Origin: Rhodobacter huangdaonensis
GTDB taxonomy: Bacteria > Pseudomonadota > Alphaproteobacteria > Rhodobacterales > Rhodobacteraceae
Reading direction: 5' to 3'
Length of the DNA stretch: 64,000 nt
Assembly: GCF_004022465.1 (NCBI RefSeq)
Contig: NZ_SAVA01000008.1
Span: 173,545-237,544 of the forward strand
Shown: piece by piece, positions 55,283 through 63,660 of the stretch
Layout: each line of letters opens with the position of its first letter
Numbering within the stretch: the stretch's first letter is position 1
Made by a program: the position numbers and the translations under genes
The notes under the pieces: generated by a model
What the model saw: only the letters and a program-made list of their open reading frames with translations
Told to the model about the DNA's origin: nothing
The model's database searches: none

Positions 55283-58111
55283 ATGGCAAAGAAAATGCTC
55301 ATCGATGCCACCCACGCGGAGGAAACCCGCGTCGTGGTGGTGGACGGCAACAAGGTCGAGGAATTCGACTTTGAGACCATCAACAAGCGGCAGCTCGCCG
55401 GCAATATCTATCTGGCAAAAGTGACGCGGGTGGAGCCTTCGCTCCAGGCCGCTTTTGTCGATTACGGCGGCAACCGCCACGGCTTCCTCGCCTTCGCGGA
55501 AATCCACCCCGATTACTACCAGATCCCGGTCGCTGACCGGCAGGCGCTGATCGAGGAAGAACGCGCCTATGCCGAGGCCGAGGAGGCCGAGGAGACGAAG
55601 TCGCGCTCGCGCCGGTCGCGCTCGCGCTCGCGCAGCCCGGCGAAGGCCGAGAAGGCCGCCGAGACCGATGCGGTCGTCCGCTCCGAGGACATCCCCGGCA
55701 TGGCGGTGGTCGATCTCGGGGCCGAGACGGCCGAAGGCGAGGCGCTGATCGCCGCGCCGGTCGAGACCGTCGACGTGCTCGGCGCGCCGGAGCCGGCCGA
55801 GGCGCTCCGGGCCGAAGACTTCGCCGCTGCCGAAGCGGGGGACGACGGGCGCGACGCCGAAGACGAGAACACCGACGAGGATGGCGCGGCTTCGGCCGAT
55901 GACGGCATCGAGTCGGTCGCCGAGGAAGATGTCCGCGAGGAGATCCACGCGCCCCGCAAGCCGCGTCCGCGCCGCTACAAGATCCAGGAAGTGATCAAGG
56001 TGCGCCAGATCATGCTGGTGCAGGTGGTGAAGGAAGAACGCGGCAACAAGGGCGCCGCGCTCACCACCTATCTGTCGCTTGCCGGCCGCTACTGCGTCTT
56101 GATGCCGAACACCGCGCGCGGTGGTGGCATCTCGCGCAAGATCACCAACGCCGCCGACCGCAAGAAGCTGAAGGAGATCGCCTCCGAGCTCGAGGTGCCG
56201 CAGGGCGCCGGGCTGATCATCCGCACCGCGGGCGCACAGCGCACCAAGACCGAGATCCGCCGCGACTACGAATACCTGATGCGGCTGTGGGAGCAGATCC
56301 GCGAGCTCACGCTGCGCTCGATCGCCCCGGCGCCGATCTATGAGGAAGGCGACCTGATCAAGCGCTCGATCCGCGACCTCTACTCGAAGGACATCGACGA
56401 GGTGCTGGTCGAGGGCGAACGCGGCTATCGCGTCGCCAAGGACTTCATGAAGATGATCATGCCGTCCCACGCGAAAAGCGTCACCAACTATCACGAACAG
56501 CTGCCGCTCTTCGCGCGCTTCCAGGTGGAAAGCTATCTTTCCTCGATGTTCAACCCGGTGGTGCAGCTGAAATCGGGCGGCTACATCGTCATCGGCGTGA
56601 CCGAGGCGCTGGTCGCCATCGACGTGAACTCGGGCCGGGCCACCAAGGAAGGCTCGATCGAGGACACGGCGCTGAAGACCAACCTCGAGGCCGCCGACGA
56701 GGTTGCCCGCCAGCTGCGCCTGCGCGACCTGGCGGGGCTGATCGTCATCGACTTCATCGACATGGAAGAGCGCAAGAACAACGCCGCCGTCGAGAAGCGG
56801 ATGAAGGAGAAGCTGAAGACCGACCGCGCCCGCATCCAGGTGGGCCGGATCTCGGGCTTCGGGCTGATGGAGATGAGCCGGCAGCGGCTGCGTCCGGGGA
56901 TGCTGGAATCGACCACGCAGCCCTGCCCGCATTGCCATGGCACCGGGCTGATCCGCTCGGATGACAGCCTGGCGCTGCAGGTGCTGCGCGCGATCGAGGA
57001 AGAGGGCACCCGCAAGCGTTCGCGCGAAGTGCTGGTGAAATGCCCGGTCGCGGTGGCGAACTACCTGATGAACGCCAAGCGCGAGCATATCGCCGGGATC
57101 GAGGCGCGCTATGGCATGGCGGTGCGGCTCGAGGCCGACCCGATGCTGGTCAGCCCGGACTTCTCGATCGAGAAGTTCAAGACCGCAACGCGCGTCGTGC
57201 CCGATCCGATGAGCCAGGCGGTGCACGCCACGGCCGAGCTGATGGCCGAGATCGACGAGGCGGAGATCGACGAGGACGAAGACCTCGAGGAGATCGAGGC
57301 CGAGACCGAAACCGAGATCGAGGCGGAGGTCGAGGATAACGCGGCCGAGATCGGCGAGGGCGAGGATCAGCCGAAGAAGAAGAAGCGTCGGCGTCGGCGG
57401 AAGAAGAAGTCTGGCCCGGGGACCGCTGCGGCGGCGGGCGAGGCGTCGGATGCCGAGGACGAGGACGAGGGCGGCGAGCCTGTCGACGAGGACGAGGCGG
57501 CCGAGGATGCGGCGCGCGCGGCGGCGGCGGCGGCTCTGGCCACGGTGGACCTGCCCGAGCTGCCGGTGGATGCCCCGGCCGACGTCGTGACCGAAGCGGC
57601 GGCGCCGGCGGTGCCGGTCGAGGCCGCTGCGACGGAGGTCGTCGTGACCGAGACCGAAGCGGAAGCGCCCGTCGAGGAAGCCCCGAAGAAGTCGAGCCGG
57701 TCGCGCTCGACGAGCGCGAAGTCGTCGACGTCGAAGACCACGGCGCCGAAGACCTCCTCGTCGCGCAAGAAGACGGTGAAGGCTGCCGAGGGCGAGGAGG
57801 GGGAGGCCGCCCCCGCGCCGAAGAAGACGACGAGCAGCCGCTCGCGCAAGAAGGTGGTTCCGGCGGAGCCCGCCGCCGAAGCGGTGACAGCCGCCGAGCC
57901 TGCAGCGCCGGTGGAAACGCCCGCGGCGCCGCCGGCCGAGGCCCCTGCGGCCCCGCCTGCGGAAACGCCGGTCGTGACCCCGGTCGAGGCGCCGGCGGCG
58001 CCGGTGATCGAGACCCCGGTCGAGGCGCCCGCCGAGCTGCCGGACGAGATGCCGGGCGAGGAGGCGCGCGCCTCGACCGCGCCGAAGCGCCGTGGCTGGT
58101 GGTCGGCCTGA
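55283..58111 (+). CDS. rne: Ribonuclease E
   Basis: 942 residues. Endoribonuclease of mRNA decay and rRNA processing. The S1 domain (EPSLQAAFVDYGGNRHGFLAF near 51-71) is split by a long acidic and Arg/Ser insertion at about 95-232 (including KSRSRRSRSRSRS) before RYKIQEVIKVRQIMLVQV. Catalytic acids Asp-447 (VAIDVNSGR) and Asp-490 (VIDFIDM). Zn-link CPHC at 548-551. The C-terminal 250 residues are disordered, with acidic stretches, KKKKRRRRRKKKS and Ala/Pro repeats, the scaffold for degradosome partners. Start ATG MAKKMLIDATHAEETRV. Confidence 0.95.
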   Translation: MAKKMLIDATHAEETRVVVVDGNKVEEFDFETINKRQLAGNIYLAKVTRVEPSLQAAFVDYGGNRHGFLAFAEIHPDYYQIPVADRQALIEEERAYAEAEEAEETKSRSRRSRSRSRSPAKAEKAAETDAVVRSEDIPGMAVVDLGAETAEGEALIAAPVETVDVLGAPEPAEALRAEDFAAAEAGDDGRDAEDENTDEDGAASADDGIESVAEEDVREEIHAPRKPRPRRYKIQEVIKVRQIMLVQVVKEERGNKGAALTTYLSLAGRYCVLMPNTARGGGISRKITNAADRKKLKEIASELEVPQGAGLIIRTAGAQRTKTEIRRDYEYLMRLWEQIRELTLRSIAPAPIYEEGDLIKRSIRDLYSKDIDEVLVEGERGYRVAKDFMKMIMPSHAKSVTNYHEQLPLFARFQVESYLSSMFNPVVQLKSGGYIVIGVTEALVAIDVNSGRATKEGSIEDTALKTNLEAADEVARQLRLRDLAGLIVIDFIDMEERKNNAAVEKRMKEKLKTDRARIQVGRISGFGLMEMSRQRLRPGMLESTTQPCPHCHGTGLIRSDDSLALQVLRAIEEEGTRKRSREVLVKCPVAVANYLMNAKREHIAGIEARYGMAVRLEADPMLVSPDFSIEKFKTATRVVPDPMSQAVHATAELMAEIDEAEIDEDEDLEEIEAETETEIEAEVEDNAAEIGEGEDQPKKKKRRRRRKKKSGPGTAAAAGEASDAEDEDEGGEPVDEDEAAEDAARAAAAAALATVDLPELPVDAPADVVTEAAAPAVPVEAAATEVVVTETEAEAPVEEAPKKSSRSRSTSAKSSTSKTTAPKTSSSRKKTVKAAEGEEGEAAPAPKKTTSSRSRKKVVPAEPAAEAVTAAEPAAPVETPAAPPAEAPAAPPAETPVVTPVEAPAAPVIETPVEAPAELPDEMPGEEARASTAPKRRGWWSA

Positions 58112-58133
58112 TCCGATTGCACGGGAGATGACG

Positions 58134-58161
58134 AACGCCGGGCCCTGTGCCCGGCGTTTTT
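58134..58161. terminator. Terminator between rne and tusA
   Basis: 10-bp stem AACGCCGGGC with GCCCGGCGTT, loop CCTGT, then T run. It serves rne and, on the other strand, the convergent tusA. Confidence 0.8.
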
Positions 58162-58171
58162 CGTTTCGGGA

Positions 58172-58396
58172 TTACCCCTTGCGCACGAGATAGCGCAGCC
58201 CGGCCGTGTCCTCGGCCGAAATCAGGACATGTCCGGCCCCGGCACAGAAATGCGGCACGTCGATCCAGCTGGCGCCGTCGGTCGCCAGAAGCTCGACCAC
58301 CGCGCCCGCAGGCAGGGTGGCGAGCACCCTGCGCAGGCGCAGGACGGGCAGCGGGCAGAGCAGGCCCCGCGCGTCGATGGTGGTGGCGATGTCCAT
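58172..58396 (-). CDS. TusA/SirA family sulfur carrier
   Basis: 74 residues. DARGLLCPLPVLRLRRVLATLPAGAVVELLATDGASWIDVPHFC is the TusA fold with the sulfur-accepting Cys-14 in LCPLPVL. Hands persulfide sulfur to tRNA thiolation or molybdopterin pathways in known members; target is open. Start ATG MDIATTIDARG. Convergent with rne, divergent from ccdA by 91 bp. Confidence 0.9.
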   Translation of the reverse strand: MDIATTIDARGLLCPLPVLRLRRVLATLPAGAVVELLATDGASWIDVPHFCAGAGHVLISAEDTAGLRYLVRKG

Positions 58397-58487
58397 GGTT
58401 TCGGGCTAGCCGCGCTGCGCCGATTTGTCCACGCGCTTGTGAGCGGCAGGCCGATGACGGGCGGGGGCGGGGATGCTAAGGAGGGGC

Positions 58488-59231
58488 ATGTTCGGAATTG
58501 ACCTCATCGACGCCGCCTTCCTGCCCGCCGCGCTGGTCGCGCTGGTGGCCGGGCTTTTGTCCTTCCTCAGCCCCTGTGTGCTGCCGATCGTGCCACCCTA
58601 CCTCGCCTATATGGGCGGGGTCAGCATGGGCGATCTGCGCGAGGGCCGCGGCTCGGCGGTGCTGCCGGCGCTGTTCTTCGTGCTGGGGCTCTCCACCGTT
58701 TTCCTGCTGATGGGCTTTGCCGCCTCGGCCTTCGGCCAGTTCTTCCTGTCGAACCAGGAGCTGTTCGGCCGCATCGCGGGGGCGGTCATCATCGGGCTCG
58801 GACTGCACTTCCTCGGCCTCTACCGGATCCCGATCCTCGACCGCGAGGCGCGGCTCGATGCGGGCGAGCAGGGCGGATCGAGCCTCGGTGCCTATGTGCT
58901 GGGGCTTGCCTTCGCCTTCGGCTGGACCCCCTGCATCGGGCCGCAGCTGGGCGCCATCCTGTCGATCGCGGCGCAGGGCGGCGACCTTGCGCGCGGCACC
59001 GGGCTGCTTGCGGTCTATGCCGCGGGGCTCGGCATCCCCTTCCTGCTCGCGGCGATCTTCATCCAGCGCGCGATCGGGGTGATGAACCGGATCAAGCGGC
59101 ACATGGGGCTGATCGAGAAGGTCATGGGCGCGCTTCTGGTGATCGTCGGGTTCCTGCTGCTGACGAATGCGTTTTCGGCGATCAGTTTCTGGCTGCTCGA
59201 GACCTTCCCGGGGCTGGCACAGCTCGGCTGA
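58488..59231 (+). CDS. ccdA: Cytochrome c biogenesis protein CcdA
   Basis: 247 residues, six membrane segments. Moves reducing power from cytoplasmic thioredoxin to the periplasm for cytochrome c maturation. Redox cysteines Cys-30 (LSFLSPCVLPIVPPYLAYMGG) and Cys-149 (FAFGWTPCIGPQLGAIL), both in the family position. Start ATG with AAGGAGGGGC upstream; Met codons 5 residues before would weaken spacing. The window contains two c-type cytochromes (aau unit) that could depend on it. Confidence 0.95.
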   Translation: MFGIDLIDAAFLPAALVALVAGLLSFLSPCVLPIVPPYLAYMGGVSMGDLREGRGSAVLPALFFVLGLSTVFLLMGFAASAFGQFFLSNQELFGRIAGAVIIGLGLHFLGLYRIPILDREARLDAGEQGGSSLGAYVLGLAFAFGWTPCIGPQLGAILSIAAQGGDLARGTGLLAVYAAGLGIPFLLAAIFIQRAIGVMNRIKRHMGLIEKVMGALLVIVGFLLLTNAFSAISFWLLETFPGLAQLG

Positions 59232-59236
59232 CGGAG

Positions 59237-59384
59237 GCAGGGGGCGCTGCCCCCTCGGCCCTGTCGGGCCTCACCCCCGGGATATTTGCGGCAATTGGAA
59301 GCAGGAAGGCCCGTGTCTTCCAATCGCGCCAAATATCCCGGGGGTGAACTTTGCCGCCAGGCAAAAGAGGGGGCAGCGCCCCCT
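59237..59384. repeat. Composite inverted repeat between ccdA and the crotonase (copy F)
   Basis: Nested arrangement: outer hairpins GGGGGCGCTGCCCCC (59240-59254) and its mirror near 59367-59383, and an inner long inverted repeat whose arms are TCACCCCCGGGATATTTGCG..CAATTGGAAG (59271-59301) and CTTCCAATCGCG..AAATATCCCGGGGGTGA (59317-59347). It is the fullest copy of the family and ends two convergent genes. Confidence 0.8.
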
Positions 59385-59388
59385 GCTT

Positions 59389-60177
59389 TCAGACCGTCCA
59401 GTCGGGTTTGCGCTTTTCGATGAAGGCGCTGATCCCTTCCTCGGTGTCGCGCCAGAGCATGTTCTCGACCATCACGGCCGCGGTGTGTTCATAGGCGGCG
59501 GCGAGATCGAGGGGCATCTGGTCGTAGAAGGCGCGCTTGCCGATCTTCACCGCCGCGCCGAGTTTCGCGGCAAGGGTCTCGGCCAGCCGCCCGGTCTCGC
59601 TGGCGAGGGCCTCGTGCGGCGCGATGCGGTTCACGAGCCCCACCTCGCGGGCGCGGGCGGCGTCGATGAACTCGCCCGTCGTCAGCATCTCGAAGGCGAC
59701 CTTGCGCGGCACGTTGCGGGTGAGCGCCACCATCGGCGTCGAGCAGAAGAGCCCGATGTTCACCCCGTTCACGCCAAAGCGCGTGCCCTCGGCCGCGACG
59801 GCGAGATCGCAGCTCGCGACGAGCTGGCAGCCGGCCGCGGTGGCGATGCCATGCACCTCGGCGATCACCGGTTGCGGCAGCGCGGGGATCATCTGCATCA
59901 CCTCGGCGCAGCGGAAGAAGAGATCGGCGAAATAGGCGCGGCCCTTGTCGGCGGCCTGCCGGCCCGCCTGCATCTCCTTCAGGTCATGGCCGGCGCAGAA
60001 GGCCTTGCCCGCGCCCTTCAGCACCACGACCTTCACCGAGCCGTCCCCGCCCAGCTCGGTGAAGCGCGCCTTCAGCGCAGCAAGCATTGCGTCCGACAAT
60101 GCATTCAGGCTGCCCGGGGCGTTCATCGTCAGATGCGCGACGACGCCACGTCGCTCGAGTTGCACGAGATCCGTCAT
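59389..60177 (-). CDS. Enoyl-CoA hydratase-like protein, ECHDC3 type
   Basis: 262 residues of the crotonase fold. AFCAGHDLKEMQ holds the first oxyanion strand; ATAAGCQLVASCDLAVAAEGTRFGVNGVNIGLFCSTPMVALTRNVPR matches ECHDC3-like members. The two hydratase glutamates are absent: the first position is Gln in GCQLVA and the second is Asn in VNIGLF, so hydratase activity is doubtful. Start ATG after GGGAGGAATTTCA. Divergent from a thioesterase by 53 bp, suggesting joint control on CoA esters. Confidence 0.88.
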   Translation of the reverse strand: MTDLVQLERRGVVAHLTMNAPGSLNALSDAMLAALKARFTELGGDGSVKVVVLKGAGKAFCAGHDLKEMQAGRQAADKGRAYFADLFFRCAEVMQMIPALPQPVIAEVHGIATAAGCQLVASCDLAVAAEGTRFGVNGVNIGLFCSTPMVALTRNVPRKVAFEMLTTGEFIDAARAREVGLVNRIAPHEALASETGRLAETLAAKLGAAVKIGKRAFYDQMPLDLAAAYEHTAAVMVENMLWRDTEEGISAFIEKRKPDWTV

Positions 60178-60230
60178 TGAAATTCCTCCCTGTCGCGGAA
60201 ACTCTAGGGAGCGGGAGCGAGGGAGGAAAG

Positions 60231-60650
60231 ATGGAAATCGCAATGGACGAGGCGCGGCTTGCCGCCTTCATGGAAGAGGAATTTCCGCAGGTGGCGGGCG
60301 ATTTCGTGATCGAGAGCGTGGGCGAGGAGCTGGTCGTGCGGCTGAAGGTGGGCGAGCTGCACCTGCGCCCGGGCGGCACGGTCTCGGGGCCGACGATGTT
60401 CGCACTCGCCGATGTCTCGGTCTGGCTTGCGATCCTGAGCCGGATCGGGCCGGTGGCGCTGGCGGTCACCACCGGGGCCTCGATCGACTTCATGCGCAAG
60501 CCTGCGGCGGGGCGCGACCTGATCGCGCGGGCGCGGCTTCTCAAGCTCGGCCGGGTGCTCGCGGTGGGGGATGTGCTGATCTTCTCGGAGGGCGAGGCGG
60601 CGCCCGTTGCGCGCTCGTCGATGACCTATTCGATCCCGCCGAAGGGGTGA
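60231..60650 (+). CDS. PaaI-family thioesterase (hotdog fold)
   Basis: 139 residues. Hotdog core HLRPGGTVSGPTMFALADVSVWLAILSRIGPVALAVTTGASIDFMRKPAAGRDLIARARLLKLGRVLAVGDV, with the acidic Asp in ALADVS as in PaaI and 4HBT thioesterases. It cleaves acyl-CoA in relatives; the acyl group is unknown. RBS GGGAGGAAAG directly before ATG MEIAMDEARL. Clustered with the crotonase-like gene on the other strand. Confidence 0.88.
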   Translation: MEIAMDEARLAAFMEEEFPQVAGDFVIESVGEELVVRLKVGELHLRPGGTVSGPTMFALADVSVWLAILSRIGPVALAVTTGASIDFMRKPAAGRDLIARARLLKLGRVLAVGDVLIFSEGEAAPVARSSMTYSIPPKG

Positions 60651-60668
60651 CTCGGGGCGATTTCGTGG

Positions 60669-60718
60669 GGTATCTTGATACCAATTTTTCAAGGCTTTGA
60701 TTTTGCATTGAAAAATGG
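60669..60718 (+). promoter_or_regulatory. AT-rich palindromes in the rplM leader
   Basis: GGTATC-TT-GATACC (60669-60682) directly overlaps an inverted repeat CCAATTTTTCAA...TTGAAAAATGG (60681-60718). In the 149-base gap before rplM these could be a terminator for the thioesterase gene, or a leader structure for ribosomal-protein self-control. Confidence 0.45.
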
Positions 60719-60799
60719 CGGGAGTCGGGCTTGCTTTTCGCGCGCCAATCGCGGAAAAGCCGGCATCCGAATTCCACAACCCTTCAAAGGGCGATCGAA

Positions 60800-61261
60800 A
60801 TGAAAACCTATACCGCGAAACCGGCGGAGATCGAGAAGAAGTGGATCCTGATCGACGCCGAGGGCGTCGTTCTGGGCCGCCTCGCCACGATCGTTGCCAT
60901 GCGCCTGCGTGGCAAGCACAAGCCGACCTTCACTCCGCACATGGACATGGGCGACAACGTGATCATCATCAACGCCGACAAGGTGCAGATGACGGGCACG
61001 AAGCGTGAAGACAAGCGCTACTACTGGCACACCAACCACCCGGGCGGGATCAAGTTCCGCACCGCGCGTCAGGTGCTCGAAGGGGCTCACCCCGAGCGTG
61101 TCGTGATCAAGGCCGTCGAGCGCATGATCTCGCGCAACCGTCTTGGCCGTGCGCAGATGTCGAACCTGCGCGTCTATGCCGGCACCGAGCATCCGCATGA
61201 AGCCCAACAGCCTGAAGTTCTGGACGTCAAGGTCCTGAACAAGAAGAACACCCGGAGCTGA
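60800..61261 (+). CDS. rplM: 50S ribosomal protein L13
   Basis: 153 residues. MKTYTAKPAEIEKKWILIDAEGVVLGRLATIVAMRLRGKHKPTFTPHMDMGDNVIIINA and HTNHPGGIKFRTARQVLE are standard L13. The ATG follows AAGGGCGATCG. Two bases separate the stop from the rpsI ATG (TGA-TC-ATG), the usual L13-S9 pair. Confidence 0.98.
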   Translation: MKTYTAKPAEIEKKWILIDAEGVVLGRLATIVAMRLRGKHKPTFTPHMDMGDNVIIINADKVQMTGTKREDKRYYWHTNHPGGIKFRTARQVLEGAHPERVVIKAVERMISRNRLGRAQMSNLRVYAGTEHPHEAQQPEVLDVKVLNKKNTRS

Positions 61262-61263
61262 TC

Positions 61264-61755
61264 ATGGCCGAAGAACTCAAGTCCCTCGACGATCTGAAGT
61301 CGGCCGTGTCGGGCGTCGCCGTGGCGACCGCCGAAGCCCCGGTCACCCGCGAAGCGCAGCGCGACTCGCTGAACCGCGCCTATGCCACCGGCAAGCGCAA
61401 GGACGCGGTCGCCCGCGTCTGGATCAAGCCCGGCTCGGGCAAGATCACCGTGAACGGCAAGGAAATGGCCGTGTATTTCGCGCGTCCGGTGCTCCAGCTG
61501 ATCGTGAACCAGCCGTTCGGCGTCGCTGGCGTCGAAGGCCAGTATGACGTCGTCGCGACCGTTGCCGGCGGTGGCCTCTCGGGCCAGGCCGGTGCGGTGA
61601 AGCACGGCATCTCGAAGGCGCTGCAGCTGCACGAACCGGCGCTGCGTGCGCCGCTGAAGGCCGCGGGCTTCCTGACCCGCGACTCGCGCGTCGTCGAACG
61701 CAAGAAGTACGGCAAGGCGAAAGCCCGCCGCTCCTTCCAGTTCTCGAAGCGCTGA
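61264..61755 (+). CDS. rpsI: 30S ribosomal protein S9
   Basis: 163 residues, longer than E. coli S9 because of an N-terminal extension (MAEELKSLDDLKSAVSGVAVATAEAPVTREAQR) usual in alphaproteobacteria. Core YATGKRKDAVARVWIKPGSGKITVNGKEMAVYF; C-terminal KKYGKAKARRSFQFSKR reaches the P-site tRNA. Followed by a strong terminator. Confidence 0.98.
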   Translation: MAEELKSLDDLKSAVSGVAVATAEAPVTREAQRDSLNRAYATGKRKDAVARVWIKPGSGKITVNGKEMAVYFARPVLQLIVNQPFGVAGVEGQYDVVATVAGGGLSGQAGAVKHGISKALQLHEPALRAPLKAAGFLTRDSRVVERKKYGKAKARRSFQFSKR

Positions 61756-61776
61756 TCTTCAGACCATCGCATCCGG

Positions 61777-61805
61777 AAAACGCGGTCCCTCGGGGCCGCG
61801 TTTTT
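61777..61805 (+). terminator. Terminator of rplM-rpsI
   Basis: 9-bp stem AAAACGCGG with CCGCGTTTT plus inner CCC/GGG pairs, then TTTTT. Confidence 0.85.
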
Positions 61806-61908
61806 CATTGTGCCGCAGCGGTGGCGGGGCGGGGGCGGCCTGGCTGTTCCCATGATCCGCGCTTTGCGGTAGAAACAGGGCAAAAGAACCATAACACAAG
61901 GCAGGCGC

Positions 61909-62607
61909 ATGTCCGTATCGATGCTTTCCACCTTCATCAAGCCGATGCACCCGGAGGGGCGGAAGTTCGTCGCCATCTTCGCCGGTATCACGCTTGTGCT
62001 GTTCCTGATCTGGGTGCCGCTCGGCTGGCTCGGCACCGGGCTGACGGTCTGGTGCTATTACTTCTTCCGCGATCCGGTGCGGGTGACGCCCGCGCGCGAG
62101 GGGCTGATGGTCTCGCCCGCCGATGGCGTGGTCTCGCTGCTCGAACCCGCGGTGCCGCCGGCCGAGCTGGGCCTGGGCGATGCGCCGATGACCCGGGTTT
62201 CGGTCTTCATGTCGGTGTTCAACTGCCATGTGAACCGGCTGCCACTCGCCGGCCGCATCACCCGCATCGCCTACCGGCCGGGCAAGTTCCTCAATGCCTC
62301 GCTCGACAAGGCCAGCTCGGACAACGAGCGCAATGGCCTGGCCGTGGAAACCGCCGACGGGCGCCGCTACGGCGTGGTGCAGATCGCGGGCCTCGTGGCG
62401 CGGCGGATCCTGTGCGAGGTGAAGGAGGGCCAGGCGCTGATGACCGGCGCGCGATTCGGGCTGATCCGTTTCGGCTCGCGGCTTGATATCTACCTGCCCG
62501 AGGGGGTGAACCCGCTTGTCTGCATCGGCCAGACGATGGTCGCCGGCGAGACGGTGATCGCCGATCTTGCCTCGGACGAGGCCGCACGCACGGGCGGGGA
62601 GCGCTGA
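61909..62607 (+). CDS. psd: Phosphatidylserine decarboxylase (short form)
   Basis: 232 residues. Makes phosphatidylethanolamine from phosphatidylserine at the inner membrane. N-terminal membrane helix (FVAIFAGITLVLFLIWVPLGWL), SPADGVVSLLEPA, VSVFMSVFNCHVNRLPLAGRI, and the self-cleavage site RFGSRLDIYLPEG, where Ser-190 becomes the pyruvoyl group of the 43-residue alpha chain. This GSR form is that of the small Psd-like family. Start ATG MSVSMLST, alternative Met-5. One base before pssA. Confidence 0.95.
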   Translation: MSVSMLSTFIKPMHPEGRKFVAIFAGITLVLFLIWVPLGWLGTGLTVWCYYFFRDPVRVTPAREGLMVSPADGVVSLLEPAVPPAELGLGDAPMTRVSVFMSVFNCHVNRLPLAGRITRIAYRPGKFLNASLDKASSDNERNGLAVETADGRRYGVVQIAGLVARRILCEVKEGQALMTGARFGLIRFGSRLDIYLPEGVNPLVCIGQTMVAGETVIADLASDEAARTGGER

Positions 62608-62608
62608 G

Positions 62609-63340
62609 ATGGAGCCGCGCGAGCGCGAACAGATGCCGTTCCTGTTGCTCCTGCCCAACCTCGTGACGATCGCGGGGATGTGCCTCGGGCTGACCTCGAT
62701 CCGCTACACGATGGTGGCGCAGTTCGAGACGGCGGTGGTGCTGGTGCTGCTCTCGGCGCTGATCGACGGTATGGACGGGCTGATTGCGCGGCGGCTGCGG
62801 GCGACCTCGGAATTCGGGGCGGAGCTCGACAGCCTGTCCGATTTCCTGTGCTTCGGCGTGGCGCCCGGGCTGCTTGTCTACCGCTTCGCGCTTGGCGAGG
62901 TGAATGCGATGGGCTGGGTGCTGGTGCTGGTCTTTGCCGCCGCCTGCTGCCTGCGGCTTGCCCGCTTCAACGTGATGCGCGGCGAGGACGGGGCGGGCAA
63001 GACCCATTTCACCGGGGTGCCGGCGCCGGCCGGGGCGATGCTGGCGCTGCTGCCGATCTATCTGAGCTTCTCGGGTCTGCTTGATCTGCGCGGCGCGCCG
63101 ATGGGGGTGGCCTTCTGGCTCGGCCTGGTGGGCGTGCTGATGATCTCGCGCGTGCCGACCTTCTCGCCGAAGGCGCTGCGGGTGCCGCGCTGGGGCGTGG
63201 GGGCGCTGCTGATGGGCACGGTGATCGGCATGGGGCTGATCTTCACCCGGTTCTGGCTGCTGATGGTGATCGTCGATCTGATCTATGTCGCGACGCTGCT
63301 GCCGGGGGTGTGGAAGGTGCGCGGACGGGTTTTGCGCTGA
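62609..63340 (+). CDS. pssA: CDP-diacylglycerol-serine O-phosphatidyltransferase
   Basis: 243 residues, polytopic. Makes phosphatidylserine, substrate of the preceding decarboxylase. The CDP-alcohol phosphotransferase motif DGx2ARx8Gx3Dx3D is complete: Asp-56, Gly-57, Ala-60, Arg-61, Gly-70, Asp-74, Asp-78 (IDGMDGLIARRLRATSEFGAELDSLSD). Membrane segments follow (FLCFGVAPGLLVYR..., LVLVFAAACCLRLARF). ATG after GGGGAGCGCTGAG. Psd-Pss pairing is the common bacterial order. Confidence 0.95.
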   Translation: MEPREREQMPFLLLLPNLVTIAGMCLGLTSIRYTMVAQFETAVVLVLLSALIDGMDGLIARRLRATSEFGAELDSLSDFLCFGVAPGLLVYRFALGEVNAMGWVLVLVFAAACCLRLARFNVMRGEDGAGKTHFTGVPAPAGAMLALLPIYLSFSGLLDLRGAPMGVAFWLGLVGVLMISRVPTFSPKALRVPRWGVGALLMGTVIGMGLIFTRFWLLMVIVDLIYVATLLPGVWKVRGRVLR

Positions 63341-63363
63341 GCCGCGATTCGACGGACGGAGTG

Positions 63364-63388
63364 GCCGGGCCTTGTGCCCGGCTTTTTT
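63364..63388 (+). terminator. Terminator after pssA
   Basis: 7-bp stem GCCGGGC with GCCCGGC, loop CTTGT, then six T. Confidence 0.8.
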
Positions 63389-63417
63389 CATTTTCGCACC
63401 CGGGGCAGGGCGTGCGC

Positions 63418-63479
63418 ATCCCCCGAAAGGGCAGATTCGGCGCTTCGTCCGACGCGAATCTGCCTCGATTCCGGGGGAT
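63418..63479. repeat. Nested inverted repeat between pssA and the rRNA promoter
   Basis: Inner 10-bp perfect stem GGCAGATTCG with CGAATCTGCC (63430-63439, 63455-63464) inside an outer 7-bp stem ATCCCCC with GGGGGAT (63418-63424, 63473-63479). Nothing in it codes for protein; it could be an RNA, a protein-binding site or an element insulating the rRNA operon. Confidence 0.7.
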
Positions 63480-63660
63480 CCGACGGTGAAGGCAGCCGGC
63501 ATTCTGTGGATAAGCCGCGCATCCCATGCGCAGGCTGTCCGTGCGAAGCGCAGGACGCCCAAAAAATGCTCAATGAAATAAGGGCTACCCGAAAAAAGTG
63601 ACAGTTCTGCGAAAAATCTGCTTGCGGAGGTCGGCGTGCAGCCGTAGAACCCCCCTCACC
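63480..63660 (+). promoter_or_regulatory. rRNA operon promoter region
   Basis: TTGCGG (63622-63627), 17 bases, TAGAAC (63645-63650), with CCCCCCT just downstream. Upstream are A tracts (AAAAAA near 63561, GAAAAAA near 63591, GAAAAAT near 63611) spaced by whole helical turns, typical of UP-element or bent DNA before a strong promoter. Confidence 0.6.
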
